Shown piece by piece: positions 23,136 through 34,510 of a DNA stretch of 64,000 bases (the stretch's first letter is position 1; every line of letters begins with the position of its first letter). Both the position numbers and the translations under genes were made by a program. Under the pieces are notes generated by a model that was not told the DNA's origin, did not search any database, and saw nothing but the letters and a program-made list of their open reading frames with translations. This DNA comes from Cunninghamia lanceolata (taxonomy: Eukaryota; Streptophyta; Pinopsida; Cupressales; Cupressaceae), in the NCBI GenBank assembly GCA_027924645.1, contig BSBN01000252.1, positions 868,001-932,000 on the forward strand, in the 5' to 3' direction.

Positions 23136-24269
23136 CAGGGTTTCAAGATACGCCCCCTACCTTCCCCTAGTATGCGTGCCGACATACCCAATACAAACAT
23201 GCGTATGACACGGCTAGGATACGGGTCGGATACAGTGCTTGCCCGTATCCAAGACTAGGGCAAACCTTTAGCCGCACCAAATCCGTTGGGATTTGACGAT
23301 CTAAACAAAATGTCGTGTCCAGGATAAAAATTGTAGTGTTCATGACTTAAAATACATGGATTCCATGACTTGACCCTCGCACCTCAATCCAACGATTTGG
23401 AAGCTTGTAGGCCAAGTGGTGTCGGCCAATCAAGGATTGAGGTTTCATTGTATCATGTCGTTACACATAAAATGGCTTTGGAAGCATTTGATTGAATTGG
23501 TGTGAAAGGTTGATCAATAAGCTCGCTACCCCGAGCATCTCTGTACGACCATAGACTCCTTAGTTCAGCCATTCGAAATCCATGAAATTTGTGGTATTCC
23601 TATAGTCTATCGAGCCCCTCTCTCAGAGGACACTGTAGAGTGTAGACAGAGGGCAGTATTATAAACTAGTTCATTGTTATAAAATATATACTATTATAAA
23701 CTTAGTCAGACAACACTCTAGCCCTACACTGTTGTTTATTATATATACTTATAATATGTTATAAAATAATTATTTTATATTTTAATATAATATATAATTA
23801 ATAAATAATAAAATATGAATTAAAAAAATTATTACATAATGTATTATATTAAAATATAATTTATTATGTGAAAGGGGTTGGGCTTAATGGCAAGGCCATA
23901 AGGTTCTCAAGATGGGGATCCAAGTTCAAATCCCCCAAGTAACATCTATAGTTGGAACTTCAAGATGTGGCCCTTGGACTTCCGGGGTGGTTTCTAGTGT
24001 GGTTCTGTGTGGTGACTTTTGGTCTTCTAGTGGCTCTCAAGTGGATTCGTGGGTCTTGAACTTCTATAGTGGCTCCGTTGGTGGTTTCTAGTGCGGTTCT
24101 ATGTGGTGACTCTTGGTCTTCCAGTGGATTCGAAAGTGTGTGTGGATCTTAAGTGGATTCTAAGCTATAAGTCGAGATTGGTGGGGAGGAGGTCCCCTTG
24201 TGACCTCTGCTGGTGTGGGGCTAGCCTAAATAATCCCTCCTTACGAATCAAATATATATATATATAATT

Positions 24270-24314
<45 letters not shown>

Positions 24315-24662
24315 TATATATATACATTTTTAATACATTATTATAAAACAATAATTATATTTTAATATAATAAATTATAATAACATACATATATATATAG
24401 TTATAATATAATGTATTATATTAAAATATAATTTATTTTATATATGCTTTTAATATGTTATTATAAAATAATAAATTATATTTTAATATAATACATTATA
24501 ATAATATATATACACTTATAATATGTTATTATAAAATAAAAAATTATATTTTAACAAAATACATTATATAAGAAAATATTTTTAATTCATATTTATTATA
24601 TATTAGTAATATATATGAATGGTTGTCGTATCTGATACCATATCCGTGTCCATACAACATTG
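23136..24662 (-). mobile_element. Non-autonomous DNA transposon, GATACGG family copy 1
   Basis: This 1.5-kb insertion splits copia E between integrase and RT. Its right end, read on the minus strand, starts CAATGTTGTATGGACACGG and closely matches the left end of the copy at 47467-48939. Its left end (CAGGGTTTCAAGATACG) resembles the other end of that copy. Flanking octamers CTTGAGAC (23128-23135) and CCTAAGAC (24663-24670) look like a decayed target-site duplication with two mismatches. Subterminal regions are full of GATACGG-type motifs in both orientations, and the interior is AT-rich with an (AT)n tract. There is no transposase. The short TSD and CA(G/A)TGTT-like ends suggest a hAT or Mutator relative. 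A SINE is nested inside. Confidence 0.75.
23868..24262 (+). mobile_element. tRNA-derived SINE nested in the DNA transposon
   Basis: The head has an internal polymerase III promoter: box A-like GGGCTTAATGG at about 23880-23890 and box B AGTTCAAATCC at 23933-23943. The body has an internal duplication of about 99 bp (GGTGGTTTCTAGTG at about 23984 and 24084). The 3' end runs into an AT repeat. A 13-bp sequence TATAATTTATTAT flanks it (23855-23867 and 24263-24275), consistent with target-primed insertion, though the AT-rich context makes chance possible. This is not a tRNA gene because it lacks a cloverleaf and has a 300-bp body. Confidence 0.7.
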
Positions 24663-26362
24663 CCTAAGACACACTAGAAACCTAAATGGTATTACTCCAC
24701 TATGGAAGGTGTACGTGTGGATGAACTTCCTACATCAAGTGAACGTCCTCAAAGAAAAGGCCCAACAATAACTGGTTCAACTATTGAGCATAGTCATTTT
24801 GCCCTATCTTCCGATCTTTTTCAGGTTTTGAAACCACAAAAGTTTTCTGAGGCACAAGGGAAACTAGAATGGGAAGCTTCTATGAAGGTGGAATATGATG
24901 CATTGATGAAAAATCAGACTTGGGAGTTCATTGAATTGCCTCCAGGTAAATAGCCCATTGGGTGCAAATGGGTCTATAAGCTCAAATGCAAAGTTGATGG
25001 TTCACTGGACAAATACAAGGCACATCTCACTGCTAAAGGATATTCGCAACAAGAAGGTATAGACTTTCAAGAGACATTTGCTCCTACTGAAAGAAGATCA
25101 CATTCCGGTTACTTCTCTCCATTGTCGCTCAATTTGGTTGGAAGGTCTATCAAACGGATGTCAAAAGTGCCTTCTTGAACGAGTACTTGGACGAATAAGT
25201 CTACATGGTGCAGCCTGGGGGTTTTCAGGTCCCTGGACGTGAACATCTGGTTTGCAGCTTGATTAAGTCCCTATACGGACTTAAGCAAGCTCCTCGAGCC
25301 TGGTATTTGAAAATTGATAAACACCTAAAAGATATTGTATTCAAAAGTAGTCTTTCTAATCCAAATCTTTATGTCAAAAGCAATGGTAATGAGATTGTAA
25401 TTGTTATTGTATATGTTGATGATCTTACCATCATAGGTAGCACAAACACTGCAATTCAGCAAGTAAAATCAAAATTTTGTGCAGCTTTTGACATGCCAAA
25501 TCTAGGCCTCCTACATTACTACATAGGGGTTGAGTTTTGGCAATCTGATCAGAGAATCTTCATGGTTCAAATCCAATATGCTACGAGTCTTTTGGAGCGT
25601 TTTGGGATGGCAGATTGTAACTCTTCTTCTACACCTATGGAGGTCGGGCTGAAGTTGTCAGCCTCTGATGATTCACCCTCGGTCAATGAATCACACTACA
25701 ACAGTTAATGGGCAGCTTGATATATCTTACAACCACTAGACTAAATATTTGCTTTGATGTTAGCTATCTCTCCCGGTTTCTGTCAAAACCGAAGCTCACT
25801 CATTGGATAGCCGTAAAATGAGTTTTGTGATATGTCAAAGGTACTCTTGACTTTGACATACTCTACTAGAGGACAAAAGGTTTTGGTTTACTTGGGTATA
25901 CAAATTCTGATTGGGCAGGATTTGTGGATACTCAACAATCTACAACCGGCTACATCTTCTCCTTGGGTTCAGGAGTAATTTCTTGGCAGAGTAAGCTTCA
26001 ACAAACAGTAGCTTTATCCTCCATTGAAGCTAAATACAAAGCAGTTGTGAGTTTCATTTGTGAAGTAGTTTGGTTACACAGAATCTTGACAGATCTTCAA
26101 CTTCCTCAGCATACTCCAACACCACTTTTCTGCGATAATCAGAGAGTATTGAAATTGGTGAAGAATCCAGTTTATCATGCTCGGACCAAACATATCAAGA
26201 TTCGTCATCACTACATCTGACAACAAGTGGATTGTGAAGACATCTCCCTCCACTTTTGTTCTTCTCAAGAGCAGACAGCTGATTTAATAACTAAACCACT
26301 TGGTCCCTGGTTACTTTGTCGAATTTCGGGACAAGCTTGGTGTTGTTTCTGGTTTAGTCATT
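24663..26362 (+). pseudogene. Copia E continued: reverse transcriptase and RNase H
   Basis: RT begins with LEWEASMKVEYDALMKNQTW and is broken by a TAG at about 24954 just before [20 protein letters not shown]. It then has a shift near 25090-25110 and a TAA at about 25197 before VYMVQPGGF. The frame 25205-25708 is open and carries [15 protein letters not shown] and the catalytic VIVYVDDLTIIGS. A shift follows. RNase H spans about 25710-26350, with [19 protein letters not shown], the Glu in SSIEAKYKA and [10 protein letters not shown]. The end is followed by the polypurine tract TTAAGGGGGTG. Clearly a dead copy. Confidence 0.85.
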
Positions 26363-26369
26363 AAGGGGG

Positions 26370-26595
26370 TGTATTAGTATATTAGTAGAATAATGTAATA
26401 AAGAGTATTTAATTAGGCTAGTAGTTAGGTGTAGTCAGGTGTGGTTATTATTGCAAGTAGTTGCAGTAGGTTGTACCATTAATAATGGTAGTTGTAATAG
26501 TAACTTCCATTACTTTATAAAATGTTGCTTCCACTTATTGTGAAGCAAGCCTTCTTGCAAATTTCTCTCATCTCTCTACTTTGCCAACTTTACTA
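26370..26595 (+). repeat. 3' LTR of copia E (end approximate)
   Basis: Begins TGTATTAGTATATTAG directly after the polypurine tract. It contains a TATA-like TTTATAAAATG near 26514 and ends near CTACTTTGCCA. The 5' LTR is absent from this window, so the right boundary is a guess. Confidence 0.6.
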
Positions 26596-27417
26596 ATAGA
26601 GTCAAAATAATGACCCAAAAGTGACGCCATATTTGGCCCCAATTCCAACACCCAACTTGGTCACAGTTTTCCAAGCTATTTTTAGAATATGCTTTTACAG
26701 CTGTCATAAGGTATCATAGATTCTTTCATATGTAACTCCTCAATTTGGGTGCCCCATTTTGGCATATTCAAACTCATTCAAAGATGCCTTATGACTTGTC
26801 ATAATGTTGGTCAAGATTCCAATGTAACTACCCTATAATCATGCTCTTACATGTCATAAGAATTTGTCATAAGTAACTCCCATCTTACAATGCCATTATG
26901 ACATTAGATGCTCTTACAACCTCTTACACACTTCCCAAAATATCCGACACATGGAAAATAATGTCAACGCAAAATCAAATGCCCTATTTCCCATATGAGG
27001 CAAAAAATAATTAATAAATATGAACATTAAGATGCAAGGTTGAGAAACCTTTCCCAACAAATTCCACACTTTGAACATCCCTTAAAAATCTTCTCTTTCA
27101 AGGCAAGGGAGATACTCTAAAAAATAGGGCAAGGTAAATCCACATGACACATATCTACAGTGAGTGGCACTTGTAATCATCATTATATCTATGCAAAAGG
27201 CTAACCACAAAATCAAGGAATGAACTGGTGCGCAGTTGCCTAATGTTTATGGGTGAAGTTTGATATACCTTTGTTAATGGCAGTTTTGTACAATCCATTT
27301 AAATTGCTTTCATGAGGATATGTTGCATTGTTTGGTGCATACATAGTTTCCTGATTTCAATTTGAATCGTGGACTAAGCAAAAGCATATCATTGTATAAG
27401 AACTGTTTTTTGTTCTG
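26596..27417. other. Non-coding; short TTATGAC/GTCATAA motifs
   Basis: No gene or transposon end recognised. The hexamers TTATGA and TCATAA recur several times between 26700 and 26910 without regular spacing. Confidence 0.4.
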
Positions 27418-27659
27418 CAGGACTCTTGGTGCAGCTCAATGTTATTGCGGTGGAAATTACATATCAAGCAACTGTTGACAGAAATTTATGAACACAGAAA
27501 AGGGAAGGACGTTGTATGCTTGGCCTCAACCTAAACCACAGGACTCTTGGTGCAGCTCAATGTTATTGCGGTGGAAATTACATATCAAGCAACTGTTGAC
27601 AGAAATTTATGAACACAGAAAAGGGAAGGACGTTGTATGCTTGGCCTCAACCTAAACCA
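27418..27659. repeat. Perfect tandem duplication of 121 bp
   Basis: The unit starting CAGGACTCTTGGTGCAGC occurs at 27418 and again at 27539. No difference was seen over the full 121 bp, so the duplication is recent or the assembly is at fault. The first copy is preceded by TTTTTTGTTCTG, so its CAG could be a splice acceptor. The following frame (TLGAAQCYCGGNYISSNC, then stop) is too short to name. Confidence 0.9.
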
Positions 27660-28368
27660 CACCTGAATTATAGGGCCTTGAGTACTGAATCTAGATTACT
27701 CTTCTCACTGGGCACACATATTATTAGCATTACAGCAGAATATTTCACAGATGCTCTGGGTCCCAATTGTATTGGAACTTGGATATGATGGCTCTGTCAC
27801 CGGAATTCTGTGATATCTTTATGCAATTCAGCTGTTGGGTTGGAAGTAGACTTTGAGGGACTTCAAATTAAATAAGTTTTTAGTTCTCATCTCTCCTGGC
27901 CCGATCCTGGCAGATGATTGTAGATCCTTGGTTTGCTGTGAATTTTCATACACTTCTAAGCTCCACTACTGCATTAGTGTGGGCCCTCGCACTCTTTGTT
28001 GTATTTTCAGGCATCATAGTTGCCAATTTTAATCAAGGCAGAGAACACACAAAACTGCCTTCTACCAATCGAAAAAAATTATCAGATTAAATTTACTTGA
28101 AGTGAAGAAATATAAGGATGTACTCTATATATATAATTAAAAATAAATTATACTATAGAATAATAAAAAAAGCAAATTAAAAAATATAATGTAAAATAGA
28201 TATTACAAAGATAAAGTTTAGATACTTTGAAGCTATTACTATTTCCTCTCCTTCATGTCTTAGTAAAATAAACTTTACTTAATACGTAATATTTAATAAT
28301 TCTAACCAAAAGACAAATATTTATAACATAAACGATATTTATATTTAAATCTAAACAAATTTGTCGAT
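27660..28368. other. Non-coding, AT-rich to the right
   Basis: No gene recognised. The right half (28090-28360) is A/T-rich without a clear terminus. Confidence 0.4.
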
Positions 28369-28620
28369 AAGGGCGTGGTTCGGTGGTCAAGTCGCACGAT
28401 TGTTGAGGCAGCCACCAAGGTTCAAACCCCCGCTGGGCCAAAGAGCTCGTCGCTGGCATCCATCAAGGAAAATTCCTGATGTGCATGAACTTTTATTTCT
28501 AGCATTCAAGGCATGGAATTCCCAATTTGGCATCCATCGAGGGAAGACCCCTGATGAGCACCAAAATCAAAGTAACTCAAAATTGGCGTCCACATAAGCA
28601 AATCCCCTATGAGAATCATT
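28369..28620 (+). mobile_element. tRNA-derived SINE, second family or fragment
   Basis: The head has box A-like GTGGTTCGGTGG at about 28375 and box B GGTTCAAACCC at 28429-28439, about 50 bp apart. The body repeats a phrase like GGCATCCATC(A/G)AGG three times (about 28455, 28529 and a weaker one at 28583), each followed by CCC-TGATG-type sequence. No flanking duplication was found, so its 3' end is approximate. Confidence 0.6.
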
Positions 28621-29380
28621 AAAAATGGAAAAAAAAAATCGGGCACCTAAGTTCTTCTAGACACCAAAATAGCATGTTTTTCTTGCCAAAATGAAGATAG
28701 AAACAAAGAAAAAGTGGCACCCAAGTTAGTCTATGCACTCGAGAATATTGGAAGGAAAATAAAGTGAAATAAAGGAGAAAAATCATCAAATATGAGCCCT
28801 TCATTCAAAGTGACGCCCAAGCCAAGATTGAGGATTAGTTAAAGAAAATTAAAGACAAAATCAAAAGATCAGAGCCCTTGATTTAGATGGACGCTCAAGA
28901 TGACAAGCAGAAATGGAAAGAAAGTAATATTTTATATTACATTCAGAGGATGAGGATAGAATTGCTATCAAAGCAATTATTTTTAATATTTTTGAAGCTT
29001 CAAGAAGCTACAATTGAAAGGTCGTATATATGTGTCATTTACACGTATAATAGAATGAGAATTGATGCCAAACTTATGTTGCAGAAATTGTCATTCAAGT
29101 TCGAGTCAAATTAAATTGTTTAAAGTGTTTTTGTGTAAAGAATGCAAAGTTGAAGCTTGCTTATGCTGCCAAGATTTCCATTCAAGTCCAATCCCAAGTG
29201 TTGTAATCGTTCAAGGAAGAATCCAATTAATAAGAAGATCTTTGTTAGCTTTGTGTGACATCGGTGTTCAAATCCATTAAGCAGCTTTGAATGTTTTGTG
29301 ATAATTAATTGTCTTCATCCATTCTTCTTCTAGGTGTTGTTATTTCCATGTGTTATCTTTTCTTCAAGATCAACTTAATC
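28621..29380. other. Unassigned sequence left of hAT element
   Basis: A short frame at 29062-29280 contains several CxxC pairs (CCRNC, CKECK, CCQDF). It has no convincing domain and reads partly through low-complexity sequence. No transposon terminus was found. Confidence 0.35.
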
Positions 29381-29388
29381 GTTGATAC

Positions 29389-31827
29389 CATAGATTGAAA
29401 ACTCGCCAAGTACTTGGCTGACTCCCCACGGCTCACGAGTTTTCCGACTCACTACATCGAGTCAACACGACTCACACGCCAAGTCAAGGCCAAGTTAGCC
29501 AAGTACTTGGCAACTTTTTCATTGGGACTTGACCAAGTTTTCCTCTAAGACTCGGAGTTCTTGATGCAAACTTGCCTAGCGATGGGATGAAACACACAAT
29601 TTTCACTATTTCACTTCATTTTTTGACATTTTATGGTCTTATTTCATACACTAGAAGATGTCTTCAACATCCACGTGACAGAAACACACTGAGAGAAATG
29701 ATTGGAAGGAGATTTTAAGGTGCCTTCAAAGATTCAAACCAATGTGTATCTATTTATTTTTTTCTTTTTTAGATTTTGAAATACAAAAGTTGAAAACCTA
29801 GGGGAAATGTTGTCCATTTCCCCTCCCCCCCTCGCACCCCCTAATTTCCTAATGTTTTTCTATTGTATTTGCATTCTATTTTCTCTTATAAATGCTTGTC
29901 ACTTTGCCATAACTTTTTTTTTCAAAACCCTGCTGATTTTTTTTCTATGTTAAAATCAACAATGTCAAGTTCAAAATAAATGAGTGGTAAGAAAGACCCT
30001 ACATGAAAGTATGGAATGTCCGGTGTTGTCAAGGGCCAAGTCTATTGTAATGAATGCTAGCTTCTTATGACAAGAGGAATTAATAGATTAAAATACCACC
30101 TTGCTAATATACCTGGACGTGATGTGAAGGCGTGCATTAAAGTGTCCAAAGAGGTTATGAGAGAAATGGATGACTTACTTGCCAATTACAATATGAAAAA
30201 ATGGAAAAGAAGAGGACAAAGGAAGCAATCGCAGCAGCAATGAATGTCAATCCTAATTTATCTACAAATTCCTTCATTGCCCCAAACATTCATCATTCGC
30301 TTTCCTCTGCTGGTGAGAATCCTAAGGGTTCTACTTCTAGCCATCTTCTTTCTTCACCAACACCCAATTTCTTTATTCCACGCAATGTTCCAAGGGCACA
30401 ACCTTCAGTTAAAGTTACCGCTTGGAATAAAGAAAAACACCATGAGGCTAGGATGGGGCTAATTTTGTAATAATTTCAAATTTGTTTTCAATTTTTTAGG
30501 TGACAGAACCTTTGCTCAAGATTTTCATTTGGTGGATGGGGATGGCACGTCAATGGGTTACCTCTATGAGGCCATGGATAGGGCCAAAGAGGCCATTTGC
30601 ATTACTATGGTGGAAATAAAAAGATAATATGAAATCTTTTGATGCATCATTGATCGCAAATGGACGAACCAACTCCACCAGTCAATACATACCTTGGCCT
30701 ACTACCTGAACCCAAAGTTCTACTTCTCTGATACATTTAAGGCCGATGAGGAGGTCATGGTAAGCATTGCTTGATGCATTGATAAGATGGTCCCAGAAAA
30801 TTAAATGAGAGACAAAGTTCTTAATGAGTTGGAGGTCTAGAAGGGTGCAGAAGGGCTCTTTTCTTCAGCTCAAGTAATTCAAAGGAGGGAAAAACAACCA
30901 AATAAAAAATAATTCTTTAATTTTTAGCTTAATACTAGAAGTAGAAACTAGAAACTTAAAAGTTTGAACAAGCTCTAAATTTTTTACTTAAATTCTTTTT
31001 TTTCTAAATATTTTGTTTTGTAGATTTGTGGTTGGAGAATTATAGTATTGGCACACCAAATCTTCAAAGGCTAACTATCCATGTTTTGTCCTAGCCATGT
31101 AGTGCTTTTGGCTATTAACACAATTGGAGCCTATTTGAGAGCATTCACATGAAGAGAAACAAGTTGACCTAGGAGTACCTCAATGACCTTGTCTTCGTTG
31201 CATACAACCTTTGCCTTCGAACCAAAAAGGTGGAGGGTCCTTCTCATTATGCCATTGACTTGGATGACATCAATCCTTTTGTTGATTGGACTATCGAAGA
31301 ACATAGTGATGTCCTGCTTATTGACGAAGATCTTATTGAATTGGAGAGTGAAGCAATAAAAACAGCTGAGATGGAAGCACTGGACGAAAATTAAGACACT
31401 GTTCAAAAAACAATCAATCATCATTTTGATACCTACTTACTTTCTAGTTCAAAGCCCAAAAAATTAAGTCACACTAAAGGGGGGAGAGGAAGATGTAGAT
31501 TGTATTTGGTTGTTTTTTGACATATCATCATATGTAAATAGTTATAGTGTTGATATACAATTATTATTTATAATTTTGTTTTCTTACAACATATTGTTTG
31601 ACTTTAAAATTTTGAAATTTCAAATTTTATGTGTGAGGGTCATATGACATATGTAATGTTTGAATTATGACAAATTGGTAATCATATTAGATTTTTTGTG
31701 TTCTCTAGATGCATTTAGTTTCTAGTTTTTTTTTTTGTGTGTGTGTAATTTTTTTTTGCCAAGTCCAAACCGAGTCCCAAGTCCGAGTCAAATTTTTGGA
31801 CTGTCGAGTCCGCATTTTCAAACTTTG
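29389..31827 (+). mobile_element. hAT DNA transposon 1 with TIRs and 8-bp target duplication
   Basis: The element begins CATAGATTGAAAAC and ends TTTTCAAACTTTG; these are imperfect terminal inverted repeats with two mismatches in the first 13 bases. It is flanked by a perfect 8-bp duplication GTTGATAC (29381-29388 and 31828-31835), the size expected for hAT elements. Subterminal regions repeat phrases such as GCCAAGT and GAGTC in both orientations. The interior carries a decayed transposase on the plus strand. At 2.4 kb it is short of a full autonomous element, so part of the coding region is deleted. Confidence 0.9.
29990..31394 (+). pseudogene. hAT transposase relic with BED finger and dimerisation domain
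   Basis: Near 30035-30170 the frame gives VYCNECWLLMTRGINRLKYH followed by VKACIKV, the Cys and His ligands of a BED-type finger. Near 30650-30900 are NQLHQPIHTLAYYLNPKFYF and ELEV-KGAEGLFS, matching the RNase-H-like domain that precedes the C terminus, with several stops. Near 31030-31395 are YGIGTPNLQRLAIHVLS and FESIHMKRNKLT, then DLDDINPFVDW, typical of the hAT C-terminal dimerisation region. Stops, shifts and a missing middle section make it non-functional. Confidence 0.85.
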
Positions 31828-31835
31828 GTTGATAC

Positions 31836-33064
31836 AACTCTAAAGATCTTTGTTTTAATCCTTGGATAGTATTCTTATTTAAGCTTCAATTGTCATAAAT
31901 TCAGAAATTTCATTCGTAAGAATATAAGTTCTTCAAAGTCTCATGCTCTAACCTCTAAGATCAAAATAGATAGGTCAAGTTTGCTTTATGAGAGCATGGA
32001 CCATTGTAAGGAAGCTTTTCAAAAAACACTCAATAATGTGGAAGCAGACTACATGGAGATATGGGAAACAGTTGATTCTAGATGGTAAATGATGCACACA
32101 CCTTTACATGCAGCAGCGTGTTATTTGGAGCCTAAGCTATTTGACATTGATAGACAAACTGATTGTGAAATTATGGAAGGGTTTTTAGAAGCCATTGAGA
32201 GGCTTGAACCAGCTCCACTAGTGGCAAGTCTAGTTAGAGACCAATGCTTGAAATACAAGGCAGCAGAAGGGATGTTTGGAATGGCATCAGCTAAATATGA
32301 CAGGGCACGAGTGGACATACTTGGGTATAGATGGTGGATGACCTATGGAGCACATACACCTAAACTACAACGCTTTGCTATTCGAGTTTTGAATCAGGGA
32401 GCAAGTTCATCAGCTTGTGAGAGGAATTGGAGTTGCTTTGACCACATTCATTCCAAAAAGAGGAACAAGTTGCTATCCGGAAAGTTGGGAGATCTTGTTT
32501 TCATTTGTAGTGATTTACAATTGTTTATGAACAAATTAGTAAAAGACTCATCTTCTTCACAACAAATTTCAGAAGACACAGCAATTGCAGTAGATGAACC
32601 TGACTTTTTGGATGATGAATTGAGTAGTGCATCTAGTGATGATGATGCTACATCATCTATGATCTTATCCAAGTCTTCTTGATGACTTGGAACTTTTTTG
32701 AAGTGCTCATGATGACTTTGAACTTTTTTGAACTTTGAAGTGCTCATGATGACTTGAAACTTTTTTGAAGTTTTAGTTTCTTGACTCTTGATTGTCACTT
32801 TTTGACAAGAAAAACATTCGCAATCATGATTTCATATGTTTCTTATGGTTTAAAGTTTACTATGGTTTATAAATGTGGCATCTATTTAGCAATGTTTTGT
32901 GTACTTATTATTTATATTTTTAAAAAATCAAATTTATGCTAAGGCGAATTTAATCACGAATTTGTTTTCCAATTTTTTCCTTGCCGAATTTTTCCGAATT
33001 TTTTCCTTGCTGAATTTTTTCCAAATTTCATCCTTGCCAAATTCGAATCTGAATTCGAACCTTG
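31836..33064 (+). mobile_element. hAT DNA transposon 2, 3' part
   Basis: A second, better preserved hAT transposase C-terminal half (31960-32682) is followed by a downstream region. That region ends in closely spaced inverted and direct copies of CGAATTTTTTCC-type motifs (32940-33050) and TTCGAACCTTGTG. Such motif-rich subterminal DNA is typical of hAT ends. The left end was not found, so either it is 5' truncated or hAT 1 separates the halves. A small tandem repeat (GATGACTT-GAACTTTTTTGAA, about 45 bp) lies at 32680-32780. Confidence 0.6.
31960..32682 (+). pseudogene. hAT transposase 2, C-terminal half with one nonsense codon
   Basis: The frame reads YESMDHCKEAFQKTLNNVEA and WETVDSRW, then a TAA at 32086-32088. 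From 32089 it is open for 197 codons. It contains HTPLHAAACYLEPKLFD, the block WWMTYGAHTPKLQRFAIRVL, and CERNWSCFDHIHSKKRNKL, the conserved hAT dimerisation motif. It ends in an acidic, Ser-rich tail (SSASSDDDATSS). All catalytic N-terminal parts and the BED finger are missing. Only one disabling change is seen in about 230 codons, so it is much younger than, or under different constraint from, the hAT 1 copy next door. Confidence 0.8.
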
Positions 33065-34301
33065 TGACTTAGGATTGTATAGTGTTCATATTTCCACTTT
33101 TGTTTTGGTACGTTGTTGCTTTGTAGGTTCTTTCTTCTTGCTTCTCAAAGGATGCTACAAGAAGATTTCTATGTTTCAAATGAGCTTTAGTCTTGTAGCT
33201 ATGCTACAAGCCATCTTTTGGTCGTTTCGAGCTTTCTTTTGGTCATCACGAGATGGTTTATGATGTTTATAAACAGCTACAGAAAAGGCGACAAGGACTG
33301 TATTTAACTACTACAAGAGGACTATGTGTATGCTACTACAAGATGCCTATGCGTAAACAGCTACAAGAGGACTGTGCATATACAACTACAGGAAGATTGT
33401 ATGTATTTTAATGGTTTATCTCTTGGTGCTAGGTGGGAACAAGATTATTTAAAGGGTTGCTTTGGTACTAATGTTGAGTTACATATATTTTGGGTGCTGA
33501 TTAGACACATGATTATTAGTGCTTTATGAAATAAATAATCATATATTAAAAGGGATATGTTTTAGACTCTATCTCACTACCAGCTGTCGTCTTTTAAGGG
33601 GGGGAGCTTTTGTCTTATCTGGCAACATCTAGAGGATTTACTTCATGCAATTTTCATCGCTTGGAGAGATTTATGTAGTCTTTTTATTACACATGACAGG
33701 TGACTTGAAAGGTCAATTTATTCATGCGACTATCATTGCTAAAAGCAATATAGTCATTGTGTTGTGATACTTTCTATATTTTTGTTGTAGACTCCTCTCG
33801 TGGCAACGAATTGAGAGGGGTCATGCATTCTATTTTGGGTGACTGATTGTTTTCTTTTGATTGTAACCTTTCATGTTCCCTAGGCGTTTTGCTGCTATTC
33901 TTCTTTCTTGGCTGCATCAAATCTGAGATGACTCTACAGCAGTGTGGAAGCATTTCCTTGGGTGATTTTCATTTTTGCTGGACGATTTCTTTCTTTGGTC
34001 ACGTGGTATTCTAGTTCCCTTTGGATATTCTTGACCTTGTGGCATTTTTTAGACATTAATCTTACTATTGCTACATCGGAATTGTTCTATTTGTCCCTTG
34101 AACGCATGGAAAATCTTCTGCATCTCTCCTTTGGCAATTCTTGAATATTGATAGGCATTTTCTTCTTCTATGGATTGTGTGGCTTTTCTTTTCATGGCTG
34201 TGATAGATTCCATGATCTTGGTCGTTGTTTCCTCTAGGCCACGTGTTGACTGATCATCTTCTAGCGGTTGGCATCAGGAGCAGAGGAATTTCTCGGCAGA
34301 C
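33065..34301. other. Unassigned, with 25-bp tandem repeat and purine run
   Basis: A 25-bp unit starting CTACAAGAGG is repeated at 33311, 33336, 33361 and 33386, with a fifth weaker copy at 33287. A polypurine-like AAGGGGGGGAG lies at about 33596-33606, which could be the relic of an LTR junction, but no pol sequence precedes it. No gene recognised. Confidence 0.45.
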
Positions 34302-34498
34302 TATTAAAATAATATTTAGATAGTTTATTTAATGGTCAATATTGTAATATTATTAGTTTAGCTCGTTTCTATTTCTGTTAGCTTTAGTTTCTTTAGAAAC
34401 ATCTGTATTCTATATTTTAGAAACAACTACTTTGTAATTCTTTATAAAGAGCCTTTGTCTCTTTCATTAATATAATCATCAAGATTTTTACCATTACA
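34302..34498 (+). repeat. 5' LTR of copia B
   Basis: 197 bp, from TATTAAAATAATATTTAG to TTTTTACCATTACA. It contains TTAATGGTCAAT at 34329-34340, a TATA-like TTTATAAAG at 34441, and the adjoining arms AAAGAG/CTCTTT (34446-34464). Only this LTR of B is present. Confidence 0.88.
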
Positions 34499-34510
34499 TG
34501 GTATCAAAGC
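34499..34510 (+). promoter_or_regulatory. Primer-binding site of copia B, one mismatch
   Basis: TGGTATCAAAGC directly follows the LTR. It matches the initiator-Met tRNA site TGGTATCAGAGC except for one G to A. Confidence 0.88.

Noticed and set aside
23868..23945. Candidate tRNA gene from good A and B boxes
   Set aside because: No cloverleaf or acceptor stem can be drawn, and the unit continues for 300 bp with a flanking repeat, so it is a SINE head.
24240..24610. Centromeric or telomeric satellite
   Set aside because: It is an AT-rich transposon interior with an (AT)n microsatellite; no telomere-type TTTAGGG repeat or regular satellite monomer is present.
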